DNA from: Conexibacter sp. CPCC 205762
GTDB taxonomy: Bacteria; Actinomycetota; Thermoleophilia; Solirubrobacterales; Solirubrobacteraceae
Length of the DNA: 64,000 bases
Reading direction: 5' to 3'
Assembly (NCBI RefSeq): GCF_030646155.1
Contig: NZ_JAUTDN010000011.1
Coordinates: 1 to 64,000 of the forward strand
Shown in pieces: positions 36,045 through 44,505 of this stretch (positions within the stretch are counted from its first letter, which is position 1; every line of letters starts with the position of its first letter). The position numbers and the translations under genes were made by a program. The notes under the pieces are model-generated. The model worked only from the letters and a program-made list of their open reading frames with translations. It did not search any database and was not told where the DNA came from.

Positions 36045-37285
36045 CGCGAGAGCCGCTCCTCCAGCCAGTCGAAGACGACCGCGTCACGCGCGGCGGAGGC
36101 GAGCGGCTCGCAGTGGCGGCCGGCGCCGTCGGCGGCGGCGAAGGCGACCAGCTCGGCGACGCCCGGCAGCCGCTCCAGCAGCGCCTGCGACTGGCCCGGC
36201 CAGAACTGCTCGCCCTCCGGGTCGGTGATCAGCAGCGGTGTCGCGATCTGCCCGACCTCGTCGCCGAGGCGGTAGGCCTCGACCGCTCTGTACAGCTCGT
36301 AGCGCGAGTCGGAGCCGATCCCGTACGGCTCGCCGCGGAAGGAGAGCACGGCGCGCGTCGAGGGCGAGATCAGCTCGCCGACGTGCATGTTGCGGTCGAA
36401 CTGCTGCTGCTTGCCCTCCGCCAGCTCCTTGCGCAGCGAGCCCGGCAGCGGGTCGATCCAGGAGCTGGCGACGTCGGTCACGCCCGGGTCGACGACCGCG
36501 GCCGCGAAGCGGTGCTCGAAGGCGAGCGCGCGCGGCACCCAGAAGCCGGCCTGGCTGATGCCGACGACGACGATCCGCTCGGGGTCGACGTCGGGACGCT
36601 GCAGCAGCGTGTCGAGCACCGGCGTCAGCACCGCCTCCCAGTCGTGGCGGAACGGGATCCCCTGCTCGAACAGCGCCGACTGCTGGCCGGGGCCGTCGAA
36701 GGTCGTCCAGTGCCAGCCGCGCTCGGCCGCGGCGGCGCCGCCGTGGACCCACAGCTGCGAGGTCGCGCCGTCGCTGCCGTTGACCATCACGACCGTCGGC
36801 CGCCGCTCGCCCGGCTGCGCGTCGAGCGCGGGGAAGAACCAGCCCGGCAGCGTCGTCTGCTCGTACGCGATCGCGTAGCGCTCGCCCGGCTTCGGCGTCA
36901 GGTCGACGACCTTCTCCCAGCAGGCGCGGTGGCGGCGCCAGATCTCGTCGCGGCGCGCGGCCTCGCTGCTGCGCGCGATCGCGTGCAGCGCGGTCGCGTA
37001 GTAGGTCGCCGCGCGGCGGTAGCCGGAGAGCGCGCTGACGCGGCGGCCCTTCTGCTCCGCGCCGCCGGCGGCGGCCCAGGCGGCGCCGGCGGTCGCGCTC
37101 CACTCGCGCACCCAGGCGTCGGCGTCGCCGTTCTTGATCCGCTCGGCCGTCGCCAGCACCTCGCCGACGTCGGCGGCGCCGCGGTAGGTCGCGCCGAGCG
37201 CGATCTCGAAGCCGAACTGGAAGTCGTCGTCGCCGAACTTCGGCGCGATCGCCGGGTGGCTGCGATGGAGGAGGGAGTGGCTCAT
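36041..37285 (-). CDS. Alpha/beta hydrolase (FrsA/dihydroxypseudooxynicotine-hydrolase-like)
   Basis: 414 residues. A helical N-terminal cap of about 150 residues precedes the alpha/beta fold. VVMVNGSDGATSQLWVHGG carries the oxyanion region, the nucleophile Ser is in VVGISQAGFW, and the C-terminal His is in GAGRHCEPLA. The larger size and cap match the C-C-bond or ester hydrolases related to 2,6-dihydroxypseudooxynicotine hydrolase. Substrate unknown. It overlaps the upstream membrane-protein gene by ATGA, a two-gene operon. Confidence 0.82.
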   Translation of the reverse strand: MSHSLLHRSHPAIAPKFGDDDFQFGFEIALGATYRGAADVGEVLATAERIKNGDADAWVREWSATAGAAWAAAGGAEQKGRRVSALSGYRRAATYYATALHAIARSSEAARRDEIWRRHRACWEKVVDLTPKPGERYAIAYEQTTLPGWFFPALDAQPGERRPTVVMVNGSDGATSQLWVHGGAAAAERGWHWTTFDGPGQQSALFEQGIPFRHDWEAVLTPVLDTLLQRPDVDPERIVVVGISQAGFWVPRALAFEHRFAAAVVDPGVTDVASSWIDPLPGSLRKELAEGKQQQFDRNMHVGELISPSTRAVLSFRGEPYGIGSDSRYELYRAVEAYRLGDEVGQIATPLLITDPEGEQFWPGQSQALLERLPGVAELVAFAAADGAGRHCEPLASAARDAVVFDWLEERLSR

Positions 37286-37872
37286 GCGATGCTCCGCGTG
37301 TCAGGGGTGGCGGCCTGCTTGCGGTCGGCCTCGTCGCCGGCGGCGGCGCTGACGGCCTCGGTCCGCTTGACGGCCCAGACGATCAGGCCGATCGGGATCA
37401 CCCAGTTGAAGAAGGTGTTGGCGCGCTGCGTGTCGATCGCGCCGGCGAGGATGTGGAACGGGACCATCGCGGCGAAGACGAGCCCCCACATCAGCGTCAG
37501 CTCGCGGTTGACGCGCTTGAAGATCGGCGACTCCCAGATCTCCGGCGGCGTGGTCTCTCTCGCGTACTGCTCGGTGAACGGCGTGAACAGCAGCGACAGC
37601 AGCGCGACGGCGGCGAGCGCGGCGGTCGCGAGGCCGCGCGCGAAGTTGGTCAGCCACTCGGCGTCGTTGCCGGCCGCGAGCCCGATCGCCGCGAAGGCCG
37701 CGAACGAGACGATCGCGCCGATGTCGAGGATCTTCGGTCTGCCCTTCGCGAACGAGGGCAGTGCAATCGCTATCGCGGCGACGAGCGCGACGAGCCCGGC
37801 GACAGCGACGTCGTCGCGCTGCGAGACGACGCTGAAGAGGACCCAGGGGATGAAGGCGACGAAGATGTTCAT
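37282..37872 (-). CDS. Integral membrane protein, unknown function
   Basis: 196 residues with about five hydrophobic segments, such as IFVAFIPWVLFSVV at the N-terminus and WVIPIGLIVWAV near the C-terminus, and a hydrophilic tail (EADRKQAATPDTRSIA). No motif that I recognise. Translationally coupled to the downstream hydrolase, so it may move that enzyme's substrate. A CAGTAG/CTACTG palindrome sits 37 bases upstream of the ATG. Confidence 0.7.
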   Translation of the reverse strand: MNIFVAFIPWVLFSVVSQRDDVAVAGLVALVAAIAIALPSFAKGRPKILDIGAIVSFAAFAAIGLAAGNDAEWLTNFARGLATAALAAVALLSLLFTPFTEQYARETTPPEIWESPIFKRVNRELTLMWGLVFAAMVPFHILAGAIDTQRANTFFNWVIPIGLIVWAVKRTEAVSAAAGDEADRKQAATPDTRSIA

Positions 37873-37908
37873 GGCGCGCAGTCTCCGCGCGCACGTCTGC
37901 GGCGTCTT

Positions 37909-37924
37909 CAGTAGTGGACTACTG
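37909..37924. promoter_or_regulatory. Palindrome between glycosylase stop and membrane-protein start
   Basis: CAGTAG-TGGA-CTACTG, a perfect 6-4-6 inverted repeat, upstream of the membrane protein gene (ATG 37872) and covering the stop codon of the YcaQ-type gene (37919). It could be an operator for the two-gene hydrolase operon or a weak terminator. Confidence 0.4.
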
Positions 37925-39145
37925 AACTACGCAGACGGCGGCGCGCAGTGGTGCCGCGAGGTCGCCTCTGCCGCCGACGACGACGCCGTTCTCCAGCCCC
38001 AGCCAGGCGGCCGTGACCGCCAGCTCGGCGGCCAGCTCGGGCGCGACGCGGTCGGCCTCGGCGCCCGCTTCGAGGTAGGCGCCCTGCACGCGCAGGAGGC
38101 CGGCCTGGCGGTCTGACTTGAGGTCGACGCGGCCGACGAGCGCGTCGCCGAGCAGGAACGGCAGCACGTAGTAGCCGTAGACGCGCTTGGGCTGCGGCGT
38201 GTAGATCTCGATCCGGTAGTGGAAGCCGAAGATCCGCTCGGTCCGCGGGCGGAACCATATGAGCGAGTCGAACGGGCTCAGCAGGGCGCGCGCCTCGACC
38301 CTGCGCGGCTTGCGCGCCTGCGGCCACAGGTAGGCGGGCGCGTCCCAGCCCTCGACGGTCACCGGCTCCAGCTCGCCGGCCTCGACCAGCTCCGCGACGC
38401 GCAGCTTCGACTCCCTCCGCGGCAGGCGGAAGTAGTCGCCGAGGTCGGGCTCGGTCGCGACGCCGTGCGCTCTCGCCGCGACCCGCAGCAGCTCGCGCTG
38501 CGACTCCTCGACCGGCGGCGTCGGCTGCTCCAGCAGCGCCGGCGGGAGCACCCGCTCCATCAGGTCGTAGCGGCGCTCGAAGTTGATCCGCCGCGCCGCC
38601 GTCACCTGGCCCGACCAGAACAGCCACTCCAGCGCGACCTTGCCGTCGTGCCAGTTCCACATCTCGCCCGGCTGCTTGACGGCGCGCTCGGAGTCGGTCT
38701 CGCCGGCACGGATCGGCCCGCGCTCCCGCACCAGCTGCTTCACCCGCGCGACCAGCTCCGGCTGCTCGCTCGCGATCCGCCGCACGCCACCCCAGGCGTC
38801 CTGCCCGGCACGCGCCATCCGCCAGCGCAGGTGCGGCTGCAGCGCCAGCGGCACGAGCGACGCCTCGTGCGCCCAGTACTCGAACAGCTCGCGTCTGACG
38901 CGGCCGTCGGTGTGCGCGGCCATGCGGTCGAGCGCGTCGCGCGGATACGGGCCCAGCCGCGAGAAGAGCGGCACGTAGTGGGTGCGCGAGAAGACGTTGA
39001 CGGAGTCGAGCTGCAGCAGCCCGAGCTGGGCGATCGCTCTGCGCAGGTGACGCGCCGTGACCGCGCCGGCCGGCCGTCTGTCGGCGAACCCCTGCGCAGC
39101 GAGCGCGATGCGGCGCGCGGCTCTCGCGCTCAGCGTGGACGGCAT
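37919..39145 (-). CDS. YcaQ/AlkX-type winged-helix DNA glycosylase
   Basis: 408 residues, HTH_42 (AlkZ/YcaQ) family. The N-terminal stretch [29 protein letters not shown] contains a Q-L-D triad, the Q-hydrophobic-D catalytic motif of the YcaQ branch; AlkZ proper has Q-x-[18 protein letters not shown] and [18 protein letters not shown] are further family marks. These enzymes excise alkylated bases and unhook interstrand crosslinks. The start at 39145 ([12 protein letters not shown]) precedes the first wing. Stands alone, divergent from icd. Confidence 0.87.
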   Translation of the reverse strand: MPSTLSARAARRIALAAQGFADRRPAGAVTARHLRRAIAQLGLLQLDSVNVFSRTHYVPLFSRLGPYPRDALDRMAAHTDGRVRRELFEYWAHEASLVPLALQPHLRWRMARAGQDAWGGVRRIASEQPELVARVKQLVRERGPIRAGETDSERAVKQPGEMWNWHDGKVALEWLFWSGQVTAARRINFERRYDLMERVLPPALLEQPTPPVEESQRELLRVAARAHGVATEPDLGDYFRLPRRESKLRVAELVEAGELEPVTVEGWDAPAYLWPQARKPRRVEARALLSPFDSLIWFRPRTERIFGFHYRIEIYTPQPKRVYGYYVLPFLLGDALVGRVDLKSDRQAGLLRVQGAYLEAGAEADRVAPELAAELAVTAAWLGLENGVVVGGRGDLAAPLRAAVCVVQ

Positions 39146-39238
39146 GGCCGAGATCCATACCACGCGCGGGCGGACGGCATCCGTGCCGCCCCAATATCCT
39201 GCGGCGTTCCGGACTCGAACAAGGACATCAGAGCTTCC

Positions 39239-40453
39239 ATGGCCAAGATCAAGGTGCAGAACCCCATCGTCGAGCTGGACGGCGACGAGATGACCCGGAT
39301 CATCTGGCAGTTCATCAAGGACCAGCTGATCCTCCCCTACCTCGATGTCGAGCTGAAGTACTACGACCTCGGGATGGAGTCGCGCGACGCGACCAACGAC
39401 CAGATCACGGTCGACGCGGCGAACGCGATCAAGCAGTACGGCGTCGGCGTCAAGTGCGCGACGATCACGCCCGACGAGGCGCGCGTCGAGGAGTTCGGCC
39501 TGAAGGAGATGTACCGCTCGCCGAACGGCACGATCCGCAACATCCTCGGCGGCGTCGTCTTCCGCGAGCCGATCGTGATCTCGAACATCCCGCGCCTGGT
39601 GCCGGGCTGGACGAAGCCGATCGTGATCGGCCGTCACGCCTTCGGCGACCAGTACCGCGCGACCGACACGCTGATCCCGGGCGAGGGCACGCTGACGCTC
39701 ACGTACACGCCCAAGGACGGCGGCGAGCCGATCGAGCTGAACGTCTACGACTTCAGAGGCAGCGGCATCGCGATGGCGATGTACAACGTCGATGACTCGA
39801 TCCGCGACTTCGCGCGCGCGTCGATGCGCTACGGCCTCGATCGCGGCTTCCCGGTCTACCTGTCGACCAAGAACACGATCATGAAGAAGTACGACGGGCG
39901 CTTCAAGGACCTCTTCCAGGAGGTCTTCGACGCCGAGTTCAAGGCCGACTTCGACGCCGCCGGCATCACCTACGAGCATCGTCTGATCGACGACATGGTC
40001 GCCGCCGCGATGAAGTGGGAGGGCGGCTACGTCTGGGCCTGCAAGAACTACGACGGCGACGTCCAGTCCGACACCGTCGCGCAGGGCTTCGGCTCGCTCG
40101 GCCTGATGACCTCCGTGCTGACGACGCCCGACGGCAAGACCGTCGAGGCCGAGGCCGCGCACGGCACGGTCACGCGCCACTACCGCCAGCACCAGCAGGG
40201 CAAGCCGACCTCGACCAACCCGATCGCGTCGATCTTCGCCTGGACCCGCGGCCTCGCCGCGCGCGGCCGGATGGACGACACGCCGGAGGTCAGCGAGTTC
40301 GCGCAGACGCTCGAGCGCGTCTGCATCGAGACGGTCGAGAGCGGCAAGATGACGAAGGACCTGGCGCTGCTCGTCGGTCCCGACCAGCCGTTCCTCACCA
40401 CCCAGGAGTTCCTCGCCGCGATCGACGAGAACCTCCAGGCTGCGATGAAGTAG
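39239..40453 (+). CDS. icd: NADP-dependent isocitrate dehydrogenase (type II)
   Basis: 404 residues. [46 protein letters not shown] identifies the dimeric type II enzyme, as in eukaryotes and some bacteria, rather than the E. coli type. Other marks are [13 protein letters not shown] [45 protein letters not shown], and the NADP segment [27 protein letters not shown] cycle: isocitrate to 2-oxoglutarate plus NADPH. A strong intrinsic terminator follows. Confidence 0.96.
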   Translation: MAKIKVQNPIVELDGDEMTRIIWQFIKDQLILPYLDVELKYYDLGMESRDATNDQITVDAANAIKQYGVGVKCATITPDEARVEEFGLKEMYRSPNGTIRNILGGVVFREPIVISNIPRLVPGWTKPIVIGRHAFGDQYRATDTLIPGEGTLTLTYTPKDGGEPIELNVYDFRGSGIAMAMYNVDDSIRDFARASMRYGLDRGFPVYLSTKNTIMKKYDGRFKDLFQEVFDAEFKADFDAAGITYEHRLIDDMVAAAMKWEGGYVWACKNYDGDVQSDTVAQGFGSLGLMTSVLTTPDGKTVEAEAAHGTVTRHYRQHQQGKPTSTNPIASIFAWTRGLAARGRMDDTPEVSEFAQTLERVCIETVESGKMTKDLALLVGPDQPFLTTQEFLAAIDENLQAAMK

Positions 40454-40471
40454 CCGATCACCTGGAAGAAG

Positions 40472-40494
40472 GCGCCCCGCACCGGGCGGGGCGC
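40472..40494 (+). terminator. Intrinsic terminator of icd
   Basis: 9-bp stem GCGCCCCGC (40472-40480) with GCGGGGCGC (40486-40494), 5-base loop, followed by the pyrimidine-rich GTCTCTTCCTT. The most classical Rho-independent terminator in the window. Confidence 0.85.
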
Positions 40495-40520
40495 GTCTCT
40501 TCCTTGGAGGGAAGCGTTCG

Positions 40521-41315
40521 ATGTTCTTCGCCTGTGTCGGGGCCGCGCTGGTCCTCTTCCTGCTCGCCTGGCTGGGCTTCCGCAGCGCCAGAAAGCAGGA
40601 GGCCGCCGCCTCCGCGCTGACGCTCACCAGCACCTCCACCTGCGGCGAGCTGGCCGATCTGGCGCGCGGCGTCGGCGACGAGGTCGGCGGCGGCAGCTTC
40701 TCCCAGCGGGCCGAGGTGATCGGCGTCGCCGAGGCCGAGGGTCAGCTGATCCACGCGCCCGAGACGAGAGCCGACGTCGTCTGGCACCGCACGCGCGTCA
40801 CCCACCGCTGGTGGGAGAACGAGCGCACGCGCGACGACAGAGGCAACGTCCGCACGCGCCGCGTCGAGAAGAGCGACGTCGTCTCCGACTTCAGCTCCGA
40901 GGCGGCGTTCGCGGTCTCCGACGGCTCCGGCCGGCTGGTCGTGACCGCCGTCGGCGCCGAGATCGACCACCCCGAGAAGTCGGTCAACCGGATGGACGGG
41001 CTCGGCAGCGGCAGCGCCAGCTCGTTCGCCTCGATCCTGCTCGGCGGCAACGACAGCGGCACGATCGGCTTCGAGGTCGAGGAGTGGGTGCTGCGGCCGG
41101 GCGCGCGGCTGTACGTCCACGGCGAGGTCGGCGACGAGGCAGGCCGGCTCGTCTTCGGCCCCGGCGACGGCCGCCTGCTCGTCTCCACCCGCAGCGAAAG
41201 AGAGATCGTCGCCGGCCACAGAAGCGGCGCGAAGTGGCGCCGGATCGGCTCGCTGACCGCGATCGCGCTCGGCGTCGCCGCCCTGATCGCCGGCGTCGTC
41301 TCGCTGTTCGCCTAG
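40521..41315 (+). CDS. GIDE-domain membrane protein (MUL1-like, no RING)
   Basis: 264 residues. TM helix at 1-20 (MFFACVGAALVLFLLAWLGF), a soluble region, and a second TM at about 240-262. The middle resembles the GIDE domain of MUL1/GIDE E3 ligases: SQRAEVIGVAEAEGQLIHAPETRADVVWHRTRVTHRWWE, VSDGSGRLVVTAVGAEIDHPEK, and GFEVEEWVLRPGARLYVHGEVGDEAGRLVF. In eukaryotes this domain sits between two membrane helices as here, but the RING finger is absent, so ubiquitin ligation is not implied. Bacterial function unknown. GGAGGGA lies 9 bases before the ATG. Its stop overlaps that of the convergent small secreted gene (CTAG). Confidence 0.72.
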   Translation: MFFACVGAALVLFLLAWLGFRSARKQEAAASALTLTSTSTCGELADLARGVGDEVGGGSFSQRAEVIGVAEAEGQLIHAPETRADVVWHRTRVTHRWWENERTRDDRGNVRTRRVEKSDVVSDFSSEAAFAVSDGSGRLVVTAVGAEIDHPEKSVNRMDGLGSGSASSFASILLGGNDSGTIGFEVEEWVLRPGARLYVHGEVGDEAGRLVFGPGDGRLLVSTRSEREIVAGHRSGAKWRRIGSLTAIALGVAALIAGVVSLFA

Positions 41316-41713
41316 CAGCCGGGGGCGTAGTCGGGCCAGGAGTAGACGGTCGCGGTGTAGGAGTGCGCGGCGGCGCCGGGGTTGCGGACGCGCGCGAATC
41401 CCCCGCCTCCGAGCGGGACCACGCACGCGGTCAGCACGCCGGGCGTGCTGTTCTGCGTGTAGCCGGTGTCGCCGCCGCCGCTGAAGAAGACCTTCGCCGC
41501 GATGTCGCCGCCCGCGGTCGCGGTCGCGTATATCGAGGTCACCGGGCTGCTCACGCTGCTGCTGTCGCAGTACGAGCCCGGATTCAGCACCTGGCTGCAG
41601 AAGTGCACGATCCCGGCGTTGGCCGGCGCCGCCGAGAGCGTCAGCGCGACGAGGCTCGCGGCGAGCGCGCCGCCGGCAGCGCGGATGGTGGTGGTGAGAT
41701 GTCTGGTGTGCAT
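41312..41713 (-). CDS. Small secreted protein with four cysteines, unknown function
   Basis: About 133 residues. Signal peptide MHTRHLTTTIRAAGGALAASLVALTLSAAPANA; the mature part of about 100 residues contains Cys in HFCSQVL, SYCDSSS, TACVVPL and the C-terminal PGC, enough for two disulphides. No family recognised. A start 12 codons upstream would overlap the next gene and lacks a signal-peptide shape. Confidence 0.65.
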   Translation of the reverse strand: MHTRHLTTTIRAAGGALAASLVALTLSAAPANAGIVHFCSQVLNPGSYCDSSSVSSPVTSIYATATAGGDIAAKVFFSGGGDTGYTQNSTPGVLTACVVPLGGGGFARVRNPGAAAHSYTATVYSWPDYAPGC

Positions 41714-41720
41714 CGGCCGA

Positions 41721-42446
41721 TTAGGCCGTACCGAGTGCCTGCGCGCCATCCGCCGGACGGTCGTCGTCGCGACCAGGCGCGCGCAGCCGCCGCTGCTGGC
41801 GCTCGGCCTGCAGCGGCAGCAGCAGCGCGCCGATCAGGAAGCAGGCGGCGCCGGCCGCTGTGCCGCCGTTGGCGATCGCGTCGTTGACGGGGTCGCCGGT
41901 CGACGGCTCGACGAAGGCGGCGACCGCGGAGATGCCGAAGAAGATCGACCCGAGCAGGTTCCAGGCGGCGATCTGCCAGTCGAGGTCGCGCGGGCGGAAC
42001 GACAGCCAGCGGTGCTCGGCGTTGGCGAACGCGAGCGTGGAGGCGATCAGGAAGCAGGCGCTGCCTATCATGTCCGGCCCCCACACGCGCACGTCCATCT
42101 GATGCGGGTCGAGCGCGTGGTCGAGCGCGACGAAGGTGTTGACGTTGAAGAGGATCGTGCCGGGGAACTGCACCGCCGCCGCGACCCAGTCGACCCGCTG
42201 CGGCAGCCAGCCGCGCGGCCGCAGCAGCGTCCGCTCGTGTCTGGGCCTGCCGCGGTGCGGCGCCTCGGAGGCGGCGACCAGCTGCAGCAGCGCCGCGCTC
42301 GTGAAGAAGACCGAGCCGGTCGCGAAGCCGAAGCCGATCCAGGTCGCGCTCGACCCGAGCGCCGCGATCCCGGGGATCAGGAACAGCAGCGAGCCGAGCG
42401 CGAACAGCGCTCCCGTCCACCACGCGATCCGGTCCGGCCGCCACAT
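41721..42446 (-). CDS. Multi-pass membrane protein (YrhK-like)
   Basis: 241 residues with about six hydrophobic segments, several repeating a similar pattern: LGSLLFLIPGIAALG, FATGSVFFTSAALLQLV, IGSACFLIASTLAFANAEH and GAACFLIGALLLPLQAE. The SACFLIxSxLxF pattern recalls the YrhK domain, a short two-helix membrane module, probably present twice here. Function unknown. Follows the MFS exporter gene by 15 bases, so it may be co-transcribed with it. Confidence 0.65.
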   Translation of the reverse strand: MWRPDRIAWWTGALFALGSLLFLIPGIAALGSSATWIGFGFATGSVFFTSAALLQLVAASEAPHRGRPRHERTLLRPRGWLPQRVDWVAAAVQFPGTILFNVNTFVALDHALDPHQMDVRVWGPDMIGSACFLIASTLAFANAEHRWLSFRPRDLDWQIAAWNLLGSIFFGISAVAAFVEPSTGDPVNDAIANGGTAAGAACFLIGALLLPLQAERQQRRLRAPGRDDDRPADGAQALGTA

Positions 42447-42461
42447 CCGGGCGGCAGTGTC

Positions 42462-43892
42462 TCAGGTGGCGCGGCGCGCCGTGAGCAGGCAGGCGAGCGC
42501 GGCGAGCGCCAGCAGCACCGCGTTCACCAGCAGCGCCGTGTGCAGCGCCGACGCTCTCGAGGCGCCGTCGGCGACGCGGCTGGTGAGGATCACGCCGAGC
42601 ACCGCCGGGCCGAGCGCGCCGCCGTACTGCCGCAGCGCGGTGTTGGCGGCGGCGGCCATGCCGGCCAGCCTGTGCGGCACGGCGTCGATCGCGGCGACCG
42701 CGACGGCGCTCAGCATCAGCGCGTCGGCGACGCCGAGCACCGCCAGCCGCCAGACCGTCGGGACGAACGCGGTCTCGTCCTGCAGGCCGGTCAGCAGCAG
42801 CATCGCGACGGCCGCGAGCGCGAGCCCGGCGGCGAGCACCGCCAGCGGCTTCGTGCGCGCCAGCAGGCGGCCGACGAACGGGTTGACGAGCGCGGTGACG
42901 CCGTTGACGAACAGCAGCCGCCAGCCGATCTCCAGCGGCGAGAGGCCCTGCACGCCGCCGAAGAAGAGGCTCAGCAGGAAGAGCGTGCCGACGATCGCGA
43001 AGAGCGCGACGAGCGCCGACAGCGACGCCGCGCTGAAGGCCGGGCGGCGGAACAGCTGCAGCTCCATCAGCGGCGAGGAGGAGCGGTGCTCGGCGACGAC
43101 GAAGGCGACCAGCGCGACGGCGCCGAGCGCCAGCCCGATCACCGCCTGCGGCGAGCCCCAGCCGCTCTGCCCGCCCTCGATCACGCCGAAGATCGAGGCG
43201 GCGATCGCGATCGTCGCGGTGATCTGGCCGGGCCAGTCGAGGTGGCGGCCGGCCGGCGCCTTCGACTCCGGCAGCCAGGCGGCGGCGGCCGCGCCGGCCA
43301 GCAGCGCGAGCAGCGTCGTCGGCGCGAAGATCCAGCCCCAGCCGGCGTGCTCGAGGATCAGGCCCGAGAGGATCGGCCCGATCGCCAGGCCGCCGACCAG
43401 CCCGGTCGCCCACAGCGCGACGTATCTGGCGCGGTCGCGCAGGTCCGGGACGGCGTGCGCGATCAGCGCCAGCGTCGTCGGCAGCAGCAGGCCGGCGCCC
43501 GCGCCGCAGATCGCCTGGCCGACCCACAGCAGGTGGACGGCGCTCATCCCGGTGAGCGTGTCGGCGAGCCCGGCGACGAGCGCGCCGGCGACCGTCAACG
43601 CCATCCCGATCAGGTAGACGCGGCGGCGGCCGTGGAGGTCGCCGAAGACGCCGGCCGAGAGGATCGTCGCGGCCATCGGGATGATGTAGCCGTCGGTGAT
43701 CCACTGCAGGTCGGAGGTGCCGGCCCCGGTCGCCGCGCCGATGCTCGTCAGCGAGACGCTGACCGACGTGATCGGCACGTAGGTGACGAAGACGCCGAGC
43801 ACCGCCAGCGCGACCGTCAGCACCACCGTCCGGCGCTTCGCCTCGTCGCTCGCCGTCGCCTGCATCGAAACCGTCCCCATCGCCTGACTCAC
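42462..43892 (-). CDS. MFS multidrug exporter, DHA2 (EmrB/QacA) family
   Basis: 476 residues, about 14 membrane segments. The family motif A is GDLHGRRRVYLIGMAL and the helix-5 motif C region has GLLVGGLAIGPILSGLILE-like ATGLVGGLAIGPILSG. Proton-driven efflux of drugs or lipophilic compounds. A GTG at 43892 and ATGs at 43880 and 43865 are all in frame; the start is uncertain. It is divergent from a MarR regulator with repeated sites between, so substrate-induced derepression is likely. Confidence 0.88.
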   Translation of the reverse strand: MSQAMGTVSMQATASDEAKRRTVVLTVALAVLGVFVTYVPITSVSVSLTSIGAATGAGTSDLQWITDGYIIPMAATILSAGVFGDLHGRRRVYLIGMALTVAGALVAGLADTLTGMSAVHLLWVGQAICGAGAGLLLPTTLALIAHAVPDLRDRARYVALWATGLVGGLAIGPILSGLILEHAGWGWIFAPTTLLALLAGAAAAAWLPESKAPAGRHLDWPGQITATIAIAASIFGVIEGGQSGWGSPQAVIGLALGAVALVAFVVAEHRSSSPLMELQLFRRPAFSAASLSALVALFAIVGTLFLLSLFFGGVQGLSPLEIGWRLLFVNGVTALVNPFVGRLLARTKPLAVLAAGLALAAVAMLLLTGLQDETAFVPTVWRLAVLGVADALMLSAVAVAAIDAVPHRLAGMAAAANTALRQYGGALGPAVLGVILTSRVADGASRASALHTALLVNAVLLALAALACLLTARRAT

Positions 43893-43912
43893 AACCTTTG
43901 ACCGCTCATTAC

Positions 43913-43950
43913 TTGAACGTGAAGGTAACAGATTCCTTCAACGTGAAGAT
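43913..43950. promoter_or_regulatory. Repeated MarR-type sites
   Basis: AACGTGAAG occurs twice, at 43916-43924 and 43940-43948, a direct repeat with 24-bp period, and TTCA-ACG-TGAA is a small palindrome at 43937-43947. AT content is locally high, as at a promoter. The sites lie between the divergent MFS (43892) and MarR (43981) starts. Confidence 0.5.
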
Positions 43951-43980
43951 TCTTTACGGTCGCTAGAGTTCTCGTTCGAG

Positions 43981-44505
43981 ATGTCTTCCGTGCGCGACAC
44001 TGCCCCCGATCGCGTCGACGCGATCCTCGACTACCTGCACGACCTCTTCCCCGAGCGCGACCTGACCGCGAAGGCGGTCGCGTGGCGGCTGCGGCGGGCG
44101 GCCCACCACGTCGACACCGAGGTCAGACGCCGGCTCGCCAAGCAGGGCATCGAGCTGTGGGAGAAGGAGATCCTCTGCTCGCTGAGACGGCTCGGCGGCA
44201 CGCTCACGATGGGCGACCTGCAGGACGTCGCGCAGCTGACCTCCGGCGCGATCACGAACCGCATCACGCGGCTGGAGGAGCAGGGCTGGGTCAGACGCGA
44301 GGTCGACCGCCACGACCGCCGCCAGGTGCTGGTCGTGCTGACCGACAGCGGCCGCGACCGCTCCGAGGTCGTGATGGCCGCCAACGACGCCGCCGAGCAG
44401 GAGCTGTTCGGCGCGATCGACCCCGACCTCCAGCGCCGCCTCGCCGCCGACCTGCGCGACCTCCTGCTCGCGACCGAGGGCCCGGACCCGCGGGCGACGT
44501 CCTAG
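43981..44505 (+). CDS. MarR-family regulator of the MFS exporter
   Basis: 174 residues. The winged HTH is at about 70-120: LWEKEILCSLRRLGGTLTMGDLQDVAQLTSGAITNRITRLEEQGWVRREVDRHDRRQVLVVLTDSG. The extended N-terminus, with LDYLHDLFPERD, is usual in MarR proteins of about 170 residues. Divergent from the DHA2 exporter. Its TAG stop overlaps the TAG of the convergent ClC gene within CTAG (44502-44505). Confidence 0.87.
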   Translation: MSSVRDTAPDRVDAILDYLHDLFPERDLTAKAVAWRLRRAAHHVDTEVRRRLAKQGIELWEKEILCSLRRLGGTLTMGDLQDVAQLTSGAITNRITRLEEQGWVRREVDRHDRRQVLVVLTDSGRDRSEVVMAANDAAEQELFGAIDPDLQRRLAADLRDLLLATEGPDPRATS

